From a virus: a stretch of DNA of 64,000 nt. Under the pieces are notes generated by a model, which saw only the letters and a program-made list of their open reading frames with translations, did no database searches and was not told where the DNA came from. Below are positions 1 through 8,632 of the stretch, piece after piece (position 1 is the stretch's first letter; every line of letters begins with the position of its first letter). The position numbers were made by a program, and so were the translations under genes. Location: positions 1 to 64,000 of IMG/VR virus record IMGVR_UViG_3300037246_000452; one strand, 5' to 3'.

Positions 1-407
1 TTGGCCGGCTTCTTCTTAATTGCCAAATTCACCGGCTGCTCTAAAACGAAGCCCCACTCAATATAACCTGATGCTTCCCGGGGAGTCCTTATAGCTCTTC
101 GTACCTTATCCAAGATTATAGTCGTCTTCTCCTTCTTATCATCGATTCGACTATCCGTCCTGTCATCTCCTATTAGTACCACATCTATGGTCAATTTTAC
201 AACCCCATTCTCAGCTACGTTGTTCTCTTCTTCCCTCATACCGCCATATAATATTCCAGCAGAAGGCATTCCAATCTCCCTTGACTGATCTACAAAGTCT
301 GCTTGACTGAATACATATATGGCTGCATTACCAATCTCTGATACTGTTTCCAGTGCAGCCTTAATATCCTCTACGGTTACTGTAGCCCAATCTATTGGCT
401 CTCCCAT
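1..407 (-). CDS. neck or tail-completion protein, partial at window edge
   Basis: About 135 codons of an open frame are visible and the C-terminus lies beyond base 1. The ATG at 407 overlaps the TAA of the preceding gene (TAATG) and has an AGGAGG site 8 nt upstream, so the start is secure. The protein opens with MGEPIDWATVTVEDI and contains a run of short beta-like segments. I do not recognise a domain. Its place directly after a virion-morphogenesis-like gene is where Mu-like and siphophage genomes carry small neck or tail-terminator proteins, so a structural role is inferred from context only. Confidence 0.6.
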   Translation of the reverse strand, partial: MGEPIDWATVTVEDIKAALETVSEIGNAAIYVFSQADFVDQSREIGMPSAGILYGGMREEENNVAENGVVKLTIDVVLIGDDRTDSRIDDKKEKTTIILDKVRRAIRTPREASGYIEWGFVLEQPVNLAIKKKPA

Positions 408-862
408 TACTTTATCCTCCTGTTATATTCCTCTATCATTATCTTTCGGGTCATTGTAATGTCGTCATCCCCAAACCCTAAAAACTTACGCTCAATCATC
501 CCATCCGTTCCTTCTTGGTGCCTTCTTGCGTATGGAATATCTGTATATAATACTCGCCCGTTCCTGCCCTCTGTACGGACCTCAAGGGAATGGAAGAGGT
601 CACCCGTATTAAATAGAGTTCCCCCGTCCCGACCTTCCCCCCCTTTACTTACATCTGTTCTACGTCTCTTAGCTGCCATGGATTCTGGCCATGCTTTTCC
701 ATCTGGGTCTTCCTGCGCTAAGAATCGTTTCTTATTGTTTCTGAATACAACTGCTATGGACCTATCCAATATCTCACGTATCCCTTCCTCTCCAACTGAT
801 GCAGCTTTCTTAAGCATCTCGTTGACTGCATCTGTTTTATAGGATATTTTTACGCTGCTCAT
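407..862 (-). CDS. virion morphogenesis (Mu gpG-like) protein
   Basis: This 151-residue protein fits the phage virion morphogenesis/tail completion family. Seen in the sequence: a basic N-terminal helix region, then LFNTGDLFHSLEVR near residues 84-97, IPYARRHQEG near 109-118 and the closing RKFLGFGDDD near 125-134. This order (TG-x-L-x-x-S, then YARxHQxG, then FLG) is characteristic of the family. These proteins act at the head-tail junction during assembly. Its ATG overlaps the upstream stop as ATGA, consistent with translational coupling to the connector gene at 859-1443. Confidence 0.75.
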   Translation of the reverse strand: MSSVKISYKTDAVNEMLKKAASVGEEGIREILDRSIAVVFRNNKKRFLAQEDPDGKAWPESMAAKRRRTDVSKGGEGRDGGTLFNTGDLFHSLEVRTEGRNGRVLYTDIPYARRHQEGTDGMIERKFLGFGDDDITMTRKIMIEEYNRRIK

Positions 863-1443
863 GCTACTGCTTTAAGAGCTGCTGGATACCATCTCATCAG
901 TTGCTCAATTAGATGTGCAATAGGGAAGGGTTCTTCATCTGAATCATTACTATATCTATATAGATTCATGGCTTGGAGTATTGCTACTTCTTGCAACCTT
1001 TCGGGTACACCTGTAAAGACCCCGTTGGATATCGTAAACCCAGAGTTATACTTTACCTCGAAGAAATACGTTCCGGTTCCAATGTCTGTAAGGTCTATTT
1101 TAACAGTCCCTTTAAGGAGGTCTGTAATGATGTTCTTGTCTGCTACTGCTACGCCCTCAGTGTTCAGCTCTGATCGTACTGAACCGTACTTTACAGATGT
1201 AATGCTGTTCACATACCCGTTTTTTAACCCAAGAGTAGGCATGCCTGCCTGTGCATTTTCATATCCACTCCTCAAATAAAAAACCTCAGTGTGATCTCCA
1301 ACTGCGAAATCATCCTGTAGCATATGGTCTTGTAAATGGAGGGTAGCGGCACTTAACACATCAGTTATCAGTGCGTTGACTTTTACGTTATCACTCGCTG
1401 TCAATCTGGCTCTCACCTTCGCTACTGTTACTAACCTGTCCAT
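859..1443 (-). CDS. head-tail connector, gp6-like
   Basis: The 194-residue product resembles small head-tail connector proteins of the gp6 type: an N-terminal helix with VAKVRARLTAS, a second helical stretch (NALITDVLSAATLHLQDHM), then a beta-rich middle with YVNSITSVKYGS, and a C-terminal helix ending in an aromatic WYPAAL. A longer frame reaches a TTG at 1464, but the ATG at 1443 has a GGGGGG ribosome site at the right distance and is preferred. It probably forms a ring under the portal. The family call is by pattern and position, not by an invariant motif. Confidence 0.6.
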   Translation of the reverse strand: MDRLVTVAKVRARLTASDNVKVNALITDVLSAATLHLQDHMLQDDFAVGDHTEVFYLRSGYENAQAGMPTLGLKNGYVNSITSVKYGSVRSELNTEGVAVADKNIITDLLKGTVKIDLTDIGTGTYFFEVKYNSGFTISNGVFTGVPERLQEVAILQAMNLYRYSNDSDEEPFPIAHLIEQLMRWYPAALKAVA

Positions 1444-1476
1444 ACCACTACCCCCCGTTTGCAATTAATGTCAATC

Positions 1477-1809
1477 TTAGACTTCTATTTCACCTTTACC
1501 TGCTGGTCCTTTTTCTTTTTTTGCTGCCTCTACATCAGATTGAGACATCTTCTTCTGCTTCTTAGGCTTTTTAGCCTTAACCCTTGTCACTTTGGCCTCA
1601 GGCTCTGGGTCTGCTTCAATTACAACCTCACAAAAATAGAACTGGCCGTGATTGTCTTGGAGTTCCAGAAGTTCTTCCGCCTTTTTTACTGGCAGTTCGT
1701 ACACTTTCCCACCTTTGTAGGTATCATTCTCTATGCCGTAGTGATTCCTGCCTTCTTCCAGCATTACGTGCATTGTTGTTGCCTTGTCTTTTTCTTTTGT
1801 TACTATCAT
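1477..1809 (-). CDS. hypothetical protein with basic C-terminus
   Basis: The 110-residue protein has a compact N-terminal half (KGGKVYELPVKKAEELLELQ) and a low-complexity Lys/Ala/Pro tail (KAKKPKKQKKMSQ). A GGAGG site sits 5 nt before the ATG. It lies between the beta-rich structural gene and the connector gene, where phages often encode small capsid-associated or connector accessory proteins. No family was recognised, and a structural role is only inferred from position. Confidence 0.6.
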   Translation of the reverse strand: MIVTKEKDKATTMHVMLEEGRNHYGIENDTYKGGKVYELPVKKAEELLELQDNHGQFYFCEVVIEADPEPEAKVTRVKAKKPKKQKKMSQSDVEAAKKEKGPAGKGEIEV

Positions 1810-1832
1810 ATCTTCCTCCCTGATTTACGTTA

Positions 1833-1862
1833 TAAAAGAAGGGGGCTCCTCTGAGCCCCTTT
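1833..1862 (-). terminator. rho-independent terminator
   Basis: On the minus strand a perfect stem GGGGCTC/GAGCCCC with a four-base AGAG loop is followed by a T-rich run (TTCTTTTAT). It lies just after the stop of the structural gene at 1884-2783 and should limit read-through into the connector genes, or set their level relative to capsid genes. Confidence 0.8.
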
Positions 1863-1883
1863 CTCGGTTTACTTACAAAGCCC

Positions 1884-2783
1884 TTACCCTACGATGAGGA
1901 CGTTTACCTCTGAGGTAGCCGCCCAGTCGGTGCTGCCCCCGTTACCCAGTGTGACAAGCTTGTTAGCTGCGTCAATGGTATACGCACCGTCCCATGCAAC
2001 GGTATCCCCTGAAGAGTCCCTTATATGAACAAAAGCCTCAACAGGTGTGAACGGTACCACTATGTGAAGACTCCCTATGAGAACTTCCTGCGCTGTTGGT
2101 GTTCTTGCTACGCTTGCTACATAACCAGAACCTTTGTCTCGGTCACCGGCTGTAGTAGCCTCAATGGTGTTATCACCACCTGACAAGTCTTCTGAAAATA
2201 CCACGGCTGCAGCACCTATTACAGTCTGCTTGAACAATATCTCGTTTACAGATATTGCTATTGCAGCAAGTCCCTCAGTACCTTCAGCATTTACAACTGC
2301 CACTAGGGCTGCTGAGAATACCGTTGGTGTGAGTGTTGCTACCATGCCTACAGGTATCGTGGATTCAGCTGCAATACCATCACCCTTATACATTGCTGTA
2401 GTGGCTATATGCGTTGCTGCTGTGGTGCCTGAATGACCCCTACTTGCTACAAGGTTGTCGGTATCAGTGGCGGGTACATACGTGACTTTGAGAATCTCAT
2501 TCTCCAACCTAAAAAGCTGCCCTACTATGAGGCCGTGGGCATCAATGTTAAACTTCTTTTCAGTTACAGACGTGATTGCTGTGTCAAGAGTCTTGGTAGA
2601 ATCTGTATTCACTATCTCAACTTCATATACGTCGGCACCAAGAGTTACGAACTCGTCAGCCACAACATCAGCTGCAAGCCTTAGGACTGCCGAACCATTG
2701 ATGCCGGGAACAACTGCGTTAGCAAGTTGATGTATCGCTTTTCCCTTTACTGTCTCTTTGGAGACTGCACTAATCTGGTCCAT
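1884..2783 (-). CDS. beta-rich virion structural protein (decoration-like)
   Basis: This 299-residue protein is rich in Ala, Thr, Val and Gly and low in Cys and Trp, as expected of a virion protein. Residues about 75-135 contain HGLIVGQLFRLENEILKVT, later RGHSGTT and then AATH. This is a pattern (E-x-x-x-V-T then RG-x-x-GTT then H) I associate with phage tail and head decoration modules. The last 60 residues form another beta-type unit ending WAATSEVNVLIVG. It has its own terminator downstream, and one upstream after the capsid gene, so it may be expressed at a distinct level. Decoration or head-fibre protein is my best guess. Confidence 0.6.
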   Translation of the reverse strand: MDQISAVSKETVKGKAIHQLANAVVPGINGSAVLRLAADVVADEFVTLGADVYEVEIVNTDSTKTLDTAITSVTEKKFNIDAHGLIVGQLFRLENEILKVTYVPATDTDNLVASRGHSGTTAATHIATTAMYKGDGIAAESTIPVGMVATLTPTVFSAALVAVVNAEGTEGLAAIAISVNEILFKQTVIGAAAVVFSEDLSGGDNTIEATTAGDRDKGSGYVASVARTPTAQEVLIGSLHIVVPFTPVEAFVHIRDSSGDTVAWDGAYTIDAANKLVTLGNGGSTDWAATSEVNVLIVG

Positions 2784-2807
2784 ATCTTATTCCTCCTTAA
2801 TCGAATT

Positions 2808-2840
2808 TTGAAAAAGAGCAGGAGGCTTTTACACCTCCCA
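2808..2840 (-). terminator. terminator-like hairpin after capsid gene
   Basis: The minus strand has GGGAGG, an eight-base loop, CCTCC and then a T-rich tail (TGCTCTTTTTC). It follows the major capsid gene by about 20 bases. The stem is only 5-6 bp, so termination may be partial and act to give more capsid mRNA than downstream mRNA. Confidence 0.6.
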
Positions 2841-2858
2841 CCCATGGTCAGGGTTTAC

Positions 2859-3809
2859 TTAGGAACCGATGTTGGTATATTCAACACAGGCCAGCTCTTC
2901 TTCAATCTTGAAGTCAATCCTTGCAGTAAGGACTATAATAAACACCCTTGCTGAGATATCCTTCGCAACTTCAACGCTGATCTTCCTCTGAATACCCATG
3001 ATGAAGTTCTTCGGGTTCGTATAGATACCGGAAGCTTCAGGCATGAGGCCTACAGGCACGATGGAAGAACCGAAGGCAGCTACCGGAGTGAGACCTTCGG
3101 CAAGCTGGTCACCTCTTGATGTCTCCCTTGCAGCGTATACGTCCCTATACTCAGTCTCCTGATTATGAGAAACGAAATGCTTGAACTGGCTTCTGTTCCT
3201 CAAGTAGGCAGGAGGCATTGCCTTCACACCCTTCTTGAACATCGCCCTGTCAATGGTAGCCGTAGCCTGATTTACCGTGTTGCTGGTAATCTGCTTCAAC
3301 CAACCATTATTAAGAGCGAGGAAGTCATCACCTGACTCGGTGTCCCCTAGAAGTGCGAGCTCTTCCATATCAAGGGCAGCTCTCTCCGCTATAAGAGCCA
3401 TGATGGTATCCTTGAATCCACCTTTAACAGGCTGAGCAACTGAGTTTTCCCCTGCAAGGTTAAGGTTACCCCTCTCAATGTTGTCCTCTATGACATCATA
3501 AGGAAGCCTTACTTCCGCTATAACCTCATTCGTGTCAAGAGTTACCTTCCCAAGATCGGGCTTGCTTCTGTCACCGGATGATAGGCCTGTGGCCGCAACC
3601 GCTTTCTTGAGGATTCTGCTCCCGAAGCCGATCTTATTGATCTCTCTCTTCGGGCTGTTCATTGCCACAACCCTTGCCTGATTCAGGATGGTTGGTGCAA
3701 GTATCAAGTTTCTGATAAAACTGTTACTCTGCTCAGTTGTGAGCAAACCGCCTGAGGCAAGATCGCCTATTACCATATCCGCTTTCTGGATTAGTGCCTG
3801 ATTGTCCAT
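2859..3809 (-). CDS. major capsid protein, HK97-fold type
   Basis: The 316-residue protein has the layout expected for an HK97-like major capsid protein: an N-terminal helix region (TTEQSNSFIRNLILAP), an E-loop-like stretch (KVTLDTNEVIAEVRLPYDVIEDN, residues about 89-111), a spine helix region (FKDTIMALIAERAALDMEELALLGD), and a C-terminal A-domain with GSSIVPVGLMPE and NPKNFIMGIQRKIS. It follows protease and scaffold-like genes, which is the standard order. A GGGGG site precedes the ATG. I see no large N-terminal delta domain, which suits the separate scaffold-like gene upstream. Confidence 0.85.
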   Translation of the reverse strand: MDNQALIQKADMVIGDLASGGLLTTEQSNSFIRNLILAPTILNQARVVAMNSPKREINKIGFGSRILKKAVAATGLSSGDRSKPDLGKVTLDTNEVIAEVRLPYDVIEDNIERGNLNLAGENSVAQPVKGGFKDTIMALIAERAALDMEELALLGDTESGDDFLALNNGWLKQITSNTVNQATATIDRAMFKKGVKAMPPAYLRNRSQFKHFVSHNQETEYRDVYAARETSRGDQLAEGLTPVAAFGSSIVPVGLMPEASGIYTNPKNFIMGIQRKISVEVAKDISARVFIIVLTARIDFKIEEELACVEYTNIGS

Positions 3810-3851
3810 TTTATGTTCCCCCTTATTAATTATTTAAAGTTTAATATACTG

Positions 3852-5006
3852 TTACGCTATCTCGAAGTTGAGGGCACTATCAAATATGCCTTCCTTTTCT
3901 TCTGTTTTCTGCGCTTGCACATTTGTACCGTCCAGCTCGCCTGCCCCCGTATGAACCTTACCACTCACCGCCTCATCAGCTGACTTAGCAAGTTCTGCAG
4001 TTGCATCCATTTGGGTCTTTAGGGCATCCGTGCTTTTGGTCACTTCCGCCTGTGTTGTCTCAATGCCTGTTACCTTTGTACTGAGTCCGTCTATGGCTGT
4101 TGTAACATCACTCATCACCTCAGTAAGCATTAAGGATATACCAGCCTTCAGTTCCGCAGAGAGGCCCTCACTCTTTACTACAGGCTCACCACCTGCATCA
4201 GTACCGGCATCAGCACCAGCGGTATCCGTATCACCCTTAGTAATGCCATCCCCTGCATCTTCAGCGCCCCCTGCAACAGCACCGGCTTCATCCCCCACCT
4301 CACCATCGGCTTTTACAATCGGCTTACCACCAGCACTAGCCCCAGCAACCTTGTCATCCTCTTTTTTGGCGACGGGCTCCTCGGTGGAGAGCATAGGAAC
4401 TTCCATCTTCTCCATCTTGATAGCAGTAACCGGAATAGCATTTGCAAGGCCGGTCACATACTTGCTATACTCATCTGCAGCCTTACTTATCTCCATTATG
4501 GTATCCGTACCTTCAGCATAAGCAATATTGTACAAAGTCTCCATAAAGGATTCTGTAGCCATTCTTACACCCGGGAAGAAGCCACTTTTCTGCACATTCT
4601 CTGTGAATGATTTAGAGTCTGGCCACGTCTCAAATCCCTTAATAAGAGCTACAACGCCATCAGAGAGTTTAACGCTTTTGGCGCCTTCCATATCGGTGTC
4701 ATACTTGAGCACTGTTGCTCCATCCACTTCGGCTGCTTCGAGTGGTTCAGGCATACCCATGTCAAGCAGTAGCGCCCTGAACGCATCAACATCAACCCCT
4801 TTTACTATCGCAAGCCCAGCAATCTGTGGCCCTGCTGGTGCTGCATCCTCCTTTTGGAACATTTTTAGAAAATTAAATTCGAGCATACCCTTGTCCTCCG
4901 ATTTTATTATTCGGAATGGAATCATGTTCGCACCTCTACCCACTAGAGAAATATGACCTACCTTAACATCTGAGAGCTTACGGGCTCTTACCTTTATTTT
5001 TGGCAT
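3852..5006 (-). CDS. scaffold-like protein with protease-family tail module
   Basis: The 384-residue protein has two parts. Residues 1-35 (RKLSDVKVGHISLVGRGAN, then PFRIIKSED) match the segment that usually closes XkdF-type prohead protease polyproteins. The remainder is acidic and low in complexity: a Gly/Ala/Asp-rich linker at about residues 215-275, then a heptad-like stretch (LSTKVTGIETTQAEVTKS, LKTQMDATAELAKSADE) typical of scaffolding proteins. It overlaps the protease gene by 13 bp. In related phages this region can be one protein, so this may be a split protease-scaffold. Scaffold function is inferred from composition and order. Confidence 0.7.
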   Translation of the reverse strand: MPKIKVRARKLSDVKVGHISLVGRGANMIPFRIIKSEDKGMLEFNFLKMFQKEDAAPAGPQIAGLAIVKGVDVDAFRALLLDMGMPEPLEAAEVDGATVLKYDTDMEGAKSVKLSDGVVALIKGFETWPDSKSFTENVQKSGFFPGVRMATESFMETLYNIAYAEGTDTIMEISKAADEYSKYVTGLANAIPVTAIKMEKMEVPMLSTEEPVAKKEDDKVAGASAGGKPIVKADGEVGDEAGAVAGGAEDAGDGITKGDTDTAGADAGTDAGGEPVVKSEGLSAELKAGISLMLTEVMSDVTTAIDGLSTKVTGIETTQAEVTKSTDALKTQMDATAELAKSADEAVSGKVHTGAGELDGTNVQAQKTEEKEGIFDSALNFEIA

Positions 5007-5584
5007 TTCAATATCTCCTCTACGAATGAGTATCTGTGAGAATGGTCACCCATATCCTCTGTTTTGGTGCCTCGTTTAATGACGTGGACTCCCTCATGAT
5101 TTTCATCAGGTACAGTTTCGCCACCTATTAAGACCCCCTCTGGTGAGAACTTCAATATGTAAACGTGCGTGTGGCCTTCAGTTTCATATGTTCTCCCCTC
5201 CAACTCTTCAGGTACATTAATCTCTATGTCCTCATACGTGGCAGTAGCTGCACCATCCATGGAAAAGCCATTAATCTCGCCCTTCTTCACTTTGGTCCAA
5301 ATATCCACATCCGAGATATGAATCCCGACTACCCACGAACCTTCGATAAAATCCTCATCACCCTTACGGACAATGAATGATTCAACCACAACAGCATCTA
5401 CCAGCTGATGATCATGATTCATGTCTATTGAGTCGAGCGCCATACTACGCATAAAGTCGTGTCCCATTTTACGTATCTCTACGGCATCCGTGAAGTCCCC
5501 TTGAGTATCTATCATGTCCGGGGCGTACACTTCGCTGTAAACAATTTGTAATTCGTCATCGAATTTTATAAATTTCGTCTTCAT
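4994..5584 (-). CDS. XkdF-like prohead serine protease
   Basis: The 196-residue protein carries the hallmarks of the XkdF/prohead protease group: an N-terminal strand with VYSEVYAPDMIDTQGDF, a catalytic-type histidine in SIDMNHDHQ (near residue 57), the strand GSWVVGIHISD, and the serine in KKGEINGFSMDGAA (near residue 107). These enzymes cut scaffold and capsid during head maturation. The frame opens at ATG 5584, but the nearest AGGAG lies about 20 nt upstream, which is unusually far. The C-terminus overlaps the start of the scaffold-like gene. Confidence 0.8.
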   Translation of the reverse strand: MKTKFIKFDDELQIVYSEVYAPDMIDTQGDFTDAVEIRKMGHDFMRSMALDSIDMNHDHQLVDAVVVESFIVRKGDEDFIEGSWVVGIHISDVDIWTKVKKGEINGFSMDGAATATYEDIEINVPEELEGRTYETEGHTHVYILKFSPEGVLIGGETVPDENHEGVHVIKRGTKTEDMGDHSHRYSFVEEILKCQK

Positions 5585-5730
5585 AAAAAGAGTATCTCAC
5601 AGCTCCTTTTAAAAACGCAAGACTTTTTTGCAATTAGTTGCACTTTATTTTCGTGGTAGGTTTTTGCAGTTAATTGCAAAAGGTGAGGTATTACTTATTG
5701 AGTGGTGCTATGACACTATCTCTAATGAGG
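5585..5730 (-). promoter_or_regulatory. intergenic region with two dispersed palindromes
   Basis: This 146-bp gap holds no gene I can support. It contains two copies of the dispersed palindrome only about 36 bp apart, at 5628-5643 (TTGCAATTAGTTGCAC) and 5664-5679 (TTGCAGTTAATTGCAA). It is the only place in the window with two adjacent intergenic copies. A possible weak promoter facing the protease gene (TTGCGT and GATACT, 18-bp spacer) lies between the copies and the protease start. That promoter is much less convincing than the 17-bp-spaced ones elsewhere. Confidence 0.45.
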
Positions 5731-6825
5731 TTACATAGGTAGCGGTCTTCCGTCTGCATCCAATCCTAATAGGAATAATGCATCAGCGGTATTCCCTTCT
5801 GTTAATAGTACTTCAGCTTCTAATACCTTAGTAGCACTGGTGAGTGTACTAATCTCAAGTGCTATATTTGCTAGTAGTACCTGCTCTGTTACTGTTTGAG
5901 TCATTGACCCCATGTCTATGGTATCTATAGGTGTCTGAGTCTCGTCATAAGTTATTACATTTCCTATGTAATCTAACAGCCCTCTACATCTTGGATGGTA
6001 CGGTGGAGTATCCCATCCCGCCTTAACCAAGTCCTCAGAACTCATACCTCGTAAGTTGGCTATAGCATCTTTGTTCTGTTTAGGCCATGGCGCCATGCTT
6101 CTAAGGTCTGCTGGGTCGTCTACTCTTAAAAGGGTATCCACCTTTTCGTAGGCGGTCTTAACCTCAAATACTTTTCCATGCATGGTCCTACAAACTGGAC
6201 ATGTTCTGTTATCCAACTGCTCATTAACAGCATACTTGGTTACACCTGTAGCTCGTGCTTCTATTAGATATCCATACCCAGCCAGTCGGGCCATCTGTAA
6301 TGATGAGCCTATATCAATTAAGGAATTACCAGTTGTCTTAATCTTAGGGTCAAGAACATCCTTCATACGTATCTTATCCTCCTCTCCCTTCACTACATTA
6401 GTACTGTACTCCGCATCCTCCTCTGCCAATCTTATAGCCTCTATCTCGTCAAGGGCTGCATACGCTGCCTTCTTTAAAGTGATGTTGGCATTTTCCAGCA
6501 TCAACTTATATTGCTTTACAGCCGGTACTACAATTGAAGGAACTTTGTCCCCTCTAGCTATGGAAGTTTCCTTGGCCTTCACATTAAGTCTAGTAGCCCC
6601 AAATAGTAGTGCAGACGTAAATAAAAACTTGATGTAGCTATGCTCTCCTGCCATAATTTTAGACAAGTCCATAGTCTCTATGATCTCCACCGCCTTAGTG
6701 ACATCATCCTTATCAAGGGCTGCAGCAACCTTGGTAGTAATCTTGGTAGCGTATTTGTCCCACTTCGGTCCTAGTCTTCCTGACATCGACGCTTCTAGTG
6801 AAAGATATGCTTCTACCTTAGGCAT
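5731..6825 (-). CDS. MuF/SPP1 gp7-like head morphogenesis protein
   Basis: The 364-residue protein contains the signature of phage minor head proteins: a helical N-terminal two thirds, then NRTCPVCRTMHGKVFEV near residues 208-224 and PPYHPRCRGLLDYI near 277-290 (C-x-x-C...H and H-x-x-C-R). This module is shared by Mu gpF and SPP1 gp7, which bind the portal inside the procapsid. It follows the portal gene with an 8-bp overlap and has an AGGAG site before its ATG. Both are as expected for this gene. Confidence 0.85.
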   Translation of the reverse strand: MPKVEAYLSLEASMSGRLGPKWDKYATKITTKVAAALDKDDVTKAVEIIETMDLSKIMAGEHSYIKFLFTSALLFGATRLNVKAKETSIARGDKVPSIVVPAVKQYKLMLENANITLKKAAYAALDEIEAIRLAEEDAEYSTNVVKGEEDKIRMKDVLDPKIKTTGNSLIDIGSSLQMARLAGYGYLIEARATGVTKYAVNEQLDNRTCPVCRTMHGKVFEVKTAYEKVDTLLRVDDPADLRSMAPWPKQNKDAIANLRGMSSEDLVKAGWDTPPYHPRCRGLLDYIGNVITYDETQTPIDTIDMGSMTQTVTEQVLLANIALEISTLTSATKVLEAEVLLTEGNTADALFLLGLDADGRPLPM

Positions 6826-8608
6826 GCTTGTCTCCTGTGATTAAAGCAGTGGCACAACACCCAATCTCTTTCATCCCTTCAGTATCATGGTGTGTATCTG
6901 TGTATATTCTACTGGCAACGATACTATCAAATAAGTCCCTATCTGCTTTGGTCATACTCTTCATCCTCTTCTTTAGGGACTCCTGCTCACCTTTGGTGAA
7001 TTTCTTCTTGGAGCCATCAAGCCCTGCATACGCTGTGTATTCCGTGGCCAACTCAAGGACATCGAATGAATCCATCTTCTGAATCCCTGTTGATTTTGCT
7101 ACAGCCCCGGTAGTCGTAGTAGTCGATTCTGCTGCTTTTGCACTTACGGATATACCCTCCTCCGTAAAGGGTAAGGTTGTCCCGGTGGCTTCATTGATAG
7201 CGTCTATCATATCCTCGCCACTCACGGACCCAAGCTTACTGGCTAAGTCTAAACCTTTAAGTTGACTCTCTCTGTCTTTAAGTGTAATGGGCTTACTAAT
7301 ATATTTAAAATCCCCAAAACCTAACTCCTTCAAAATCGTTACAGTCATTATCTCGTCAAACTCCACCCGTTCTGGAGCGAAAACCTGAGACTCACCTATC
7401 ATGTAAGATGTGATCGCGGTAGCATGCGTATAATCATCCGTTCTTCCTACGAATAATGGCGGCAGTCTAAAAGACGACCTTACTCTTTTCTCACTATTCT
7501 CATCGTACTTCTCGAACATAGAGTCCTGCTGCTTCTCTGACCCGAACCTCTCTACCTGTACCTTGACACTACCTTTAGAGTCAAGCCCACCTGAGGTACT
7601 CATTACCTCTACTACTGCTGCTTTATTCTTCTTCTTTGCCTTACCATCCAACATATTCTCAAGTTGAGTCTTGGCTCCTGTTACAAAGGCTCCTCCTTCA
7701 ACTATAATTAAAACTGGGGGAATTCCACCACTACTGAAATAATCAAGATTAAGCTCTTCTGCTGCTCTTGAGCCCAAAACTGATGGTAGCTGATTCAACC
7801 ATCGGGGTAGTCCATAAGGCGTATTCGTATCTTTATTTACTGTCAAGTGGATAACTTCTGTACCTCTTTCTGCTGCTGCCAGATCAGAACCTTTCTCTGC
7901 CCACTCTCCAGTACTCTTATTAATATCTCTGGATGCATTAAACTCTTTGAAATATACAGTAGTCGTGCCTATCTTTTGTACAAAGACTCTCTCTCTTAGA
8001 AGTACTTCAACCTCAAAATTCACCCCGTTCCGCATAACCGATCTTTTTACTGGGACTGCCTCGGCTAATCTAGCACATCTCATAGTTGTTACATCTATAG
8101 GCTTAAGGAATATAATCTCTCTTTTTGCATTTCTCATTACCTCAAGGAATGCATTACCTGTAGACTCCAAGTCCCTCCTTAGTGCTCTACGTTGTGTCAT
8201 AAATGATTGACCGGGGAAGGGTTCAGCAAAGAAATCTAAAGCTGCATCTATCTGAGCCTCTTCCGCAGCGGTCACTTTTTCATCATGTTTAGGTTTAATG
8301 TCTGCACCTGTGCCATCTATATTAACTTCCATGGCTGTAACACATTGTCCTAAAGTGTTATTCTCCTGTGTCAGCTCTATCAGGGTCTTGAATACATACG
8401 GTGGTTCTATTACAGTTCCTTCTCCAGTCGCCCCACTGTAATACGATAATGCAAATTCATCTTCTGATAAACCTGCCCGTGACTCAATGGTGTTGTCCCC
8501 CTTTATAAGACTCACCTTTGTATCAAGCTTGTCTTGAGGATTCTGTGTGCTCCCCTTCCCTCTAGCAGGGGTTTTCTTATCTGCACTCTTATCCACCTTT
8601 TTAATCAT
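6818..8608 (-). CDS. portal protein
   Basis: The start is placed at ATG 8608 (MIKKVDK) because GGAGG lies 5 nt before it. An earlier in-frame codon at 8626 lacks a site. The 596-residue protein shows portal features: VFKTLIELTQENNTLGQCVTAM near the N-terminus, REIIFLKPIDVTTMR, EVIHLTVNKDTNTPYGLPRW, the SGGIPPVLIIVEGG stretch in the stem region and RSSFRLPPLFVGR. The last 75 residues (KFTKGEQESLKKRMKSMTK) look like an added tail domain. The dispersed palindrome lies between the polymerase stop and this ribosome site. The neighbours (MuF-like, protease, capsid) support the call. Confidence 0.88.
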   Translation of the reverse strand: MIKKVDKSADKKTPARGKGSTQNPQDKLDTKVSLIKGDNTIESRAGLSEDEFALSYYSGATGEGTVIEPPYVFKTLIELTQENNTLGQCVTAMEVNIDGTGADIKPKHDEKVTAAEEAQIDAALDFFAEPFPGQSFMTQRRALRRDLESTGNAFLEVMRNAKREIIFLKPIDVTTMRCARLAEAVPVKRSVMRNGVNFEVEVLLRERVFVQKIGTTTVYFKEFNASRDINKSTGEWAEKGSDLAAAERGTEVIHLTVNKDTNTPYGLPRWLNQLPSVLGSRAAEELNLDYFSSGGIPPVLIIVEGGAFVTGAKTQLENMLDGKAKKKNKAAVVEVMSTSGGLDSKGSVKVQVERFGSEKQQDSMFEKYDENSEKRVRSSFRLPPLFVGRTDDYTHATAITSYMIGESQVFAPERVEFDEIMTVTILKELGFGDFKYISKPITLKDRESQLKGLDLASKLGSVSGEDMIDAINEATGTTLPFTEEGISVSAKAAESTTTTTGAVAKSTGIQKMDSFDVLELATEYTAYAGLDGSKKKFTKGEQESLKKRMKSMTKADRDLFDSIVASRIYTDTHHDTEGMKEIGCCATALITGDKHA

Positions 8609-8632
8609 CACGTCCTCCATTTGCAATTAATT

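Noticed and set aside
459-842. Plus-strand frame of 127 codons opposite the morphogenesis gene
   Set aside because: It lies antisense to a recognised gene, has no ribosome site, and its composition (Ser/Pro-rich) is that of a shadow frame.
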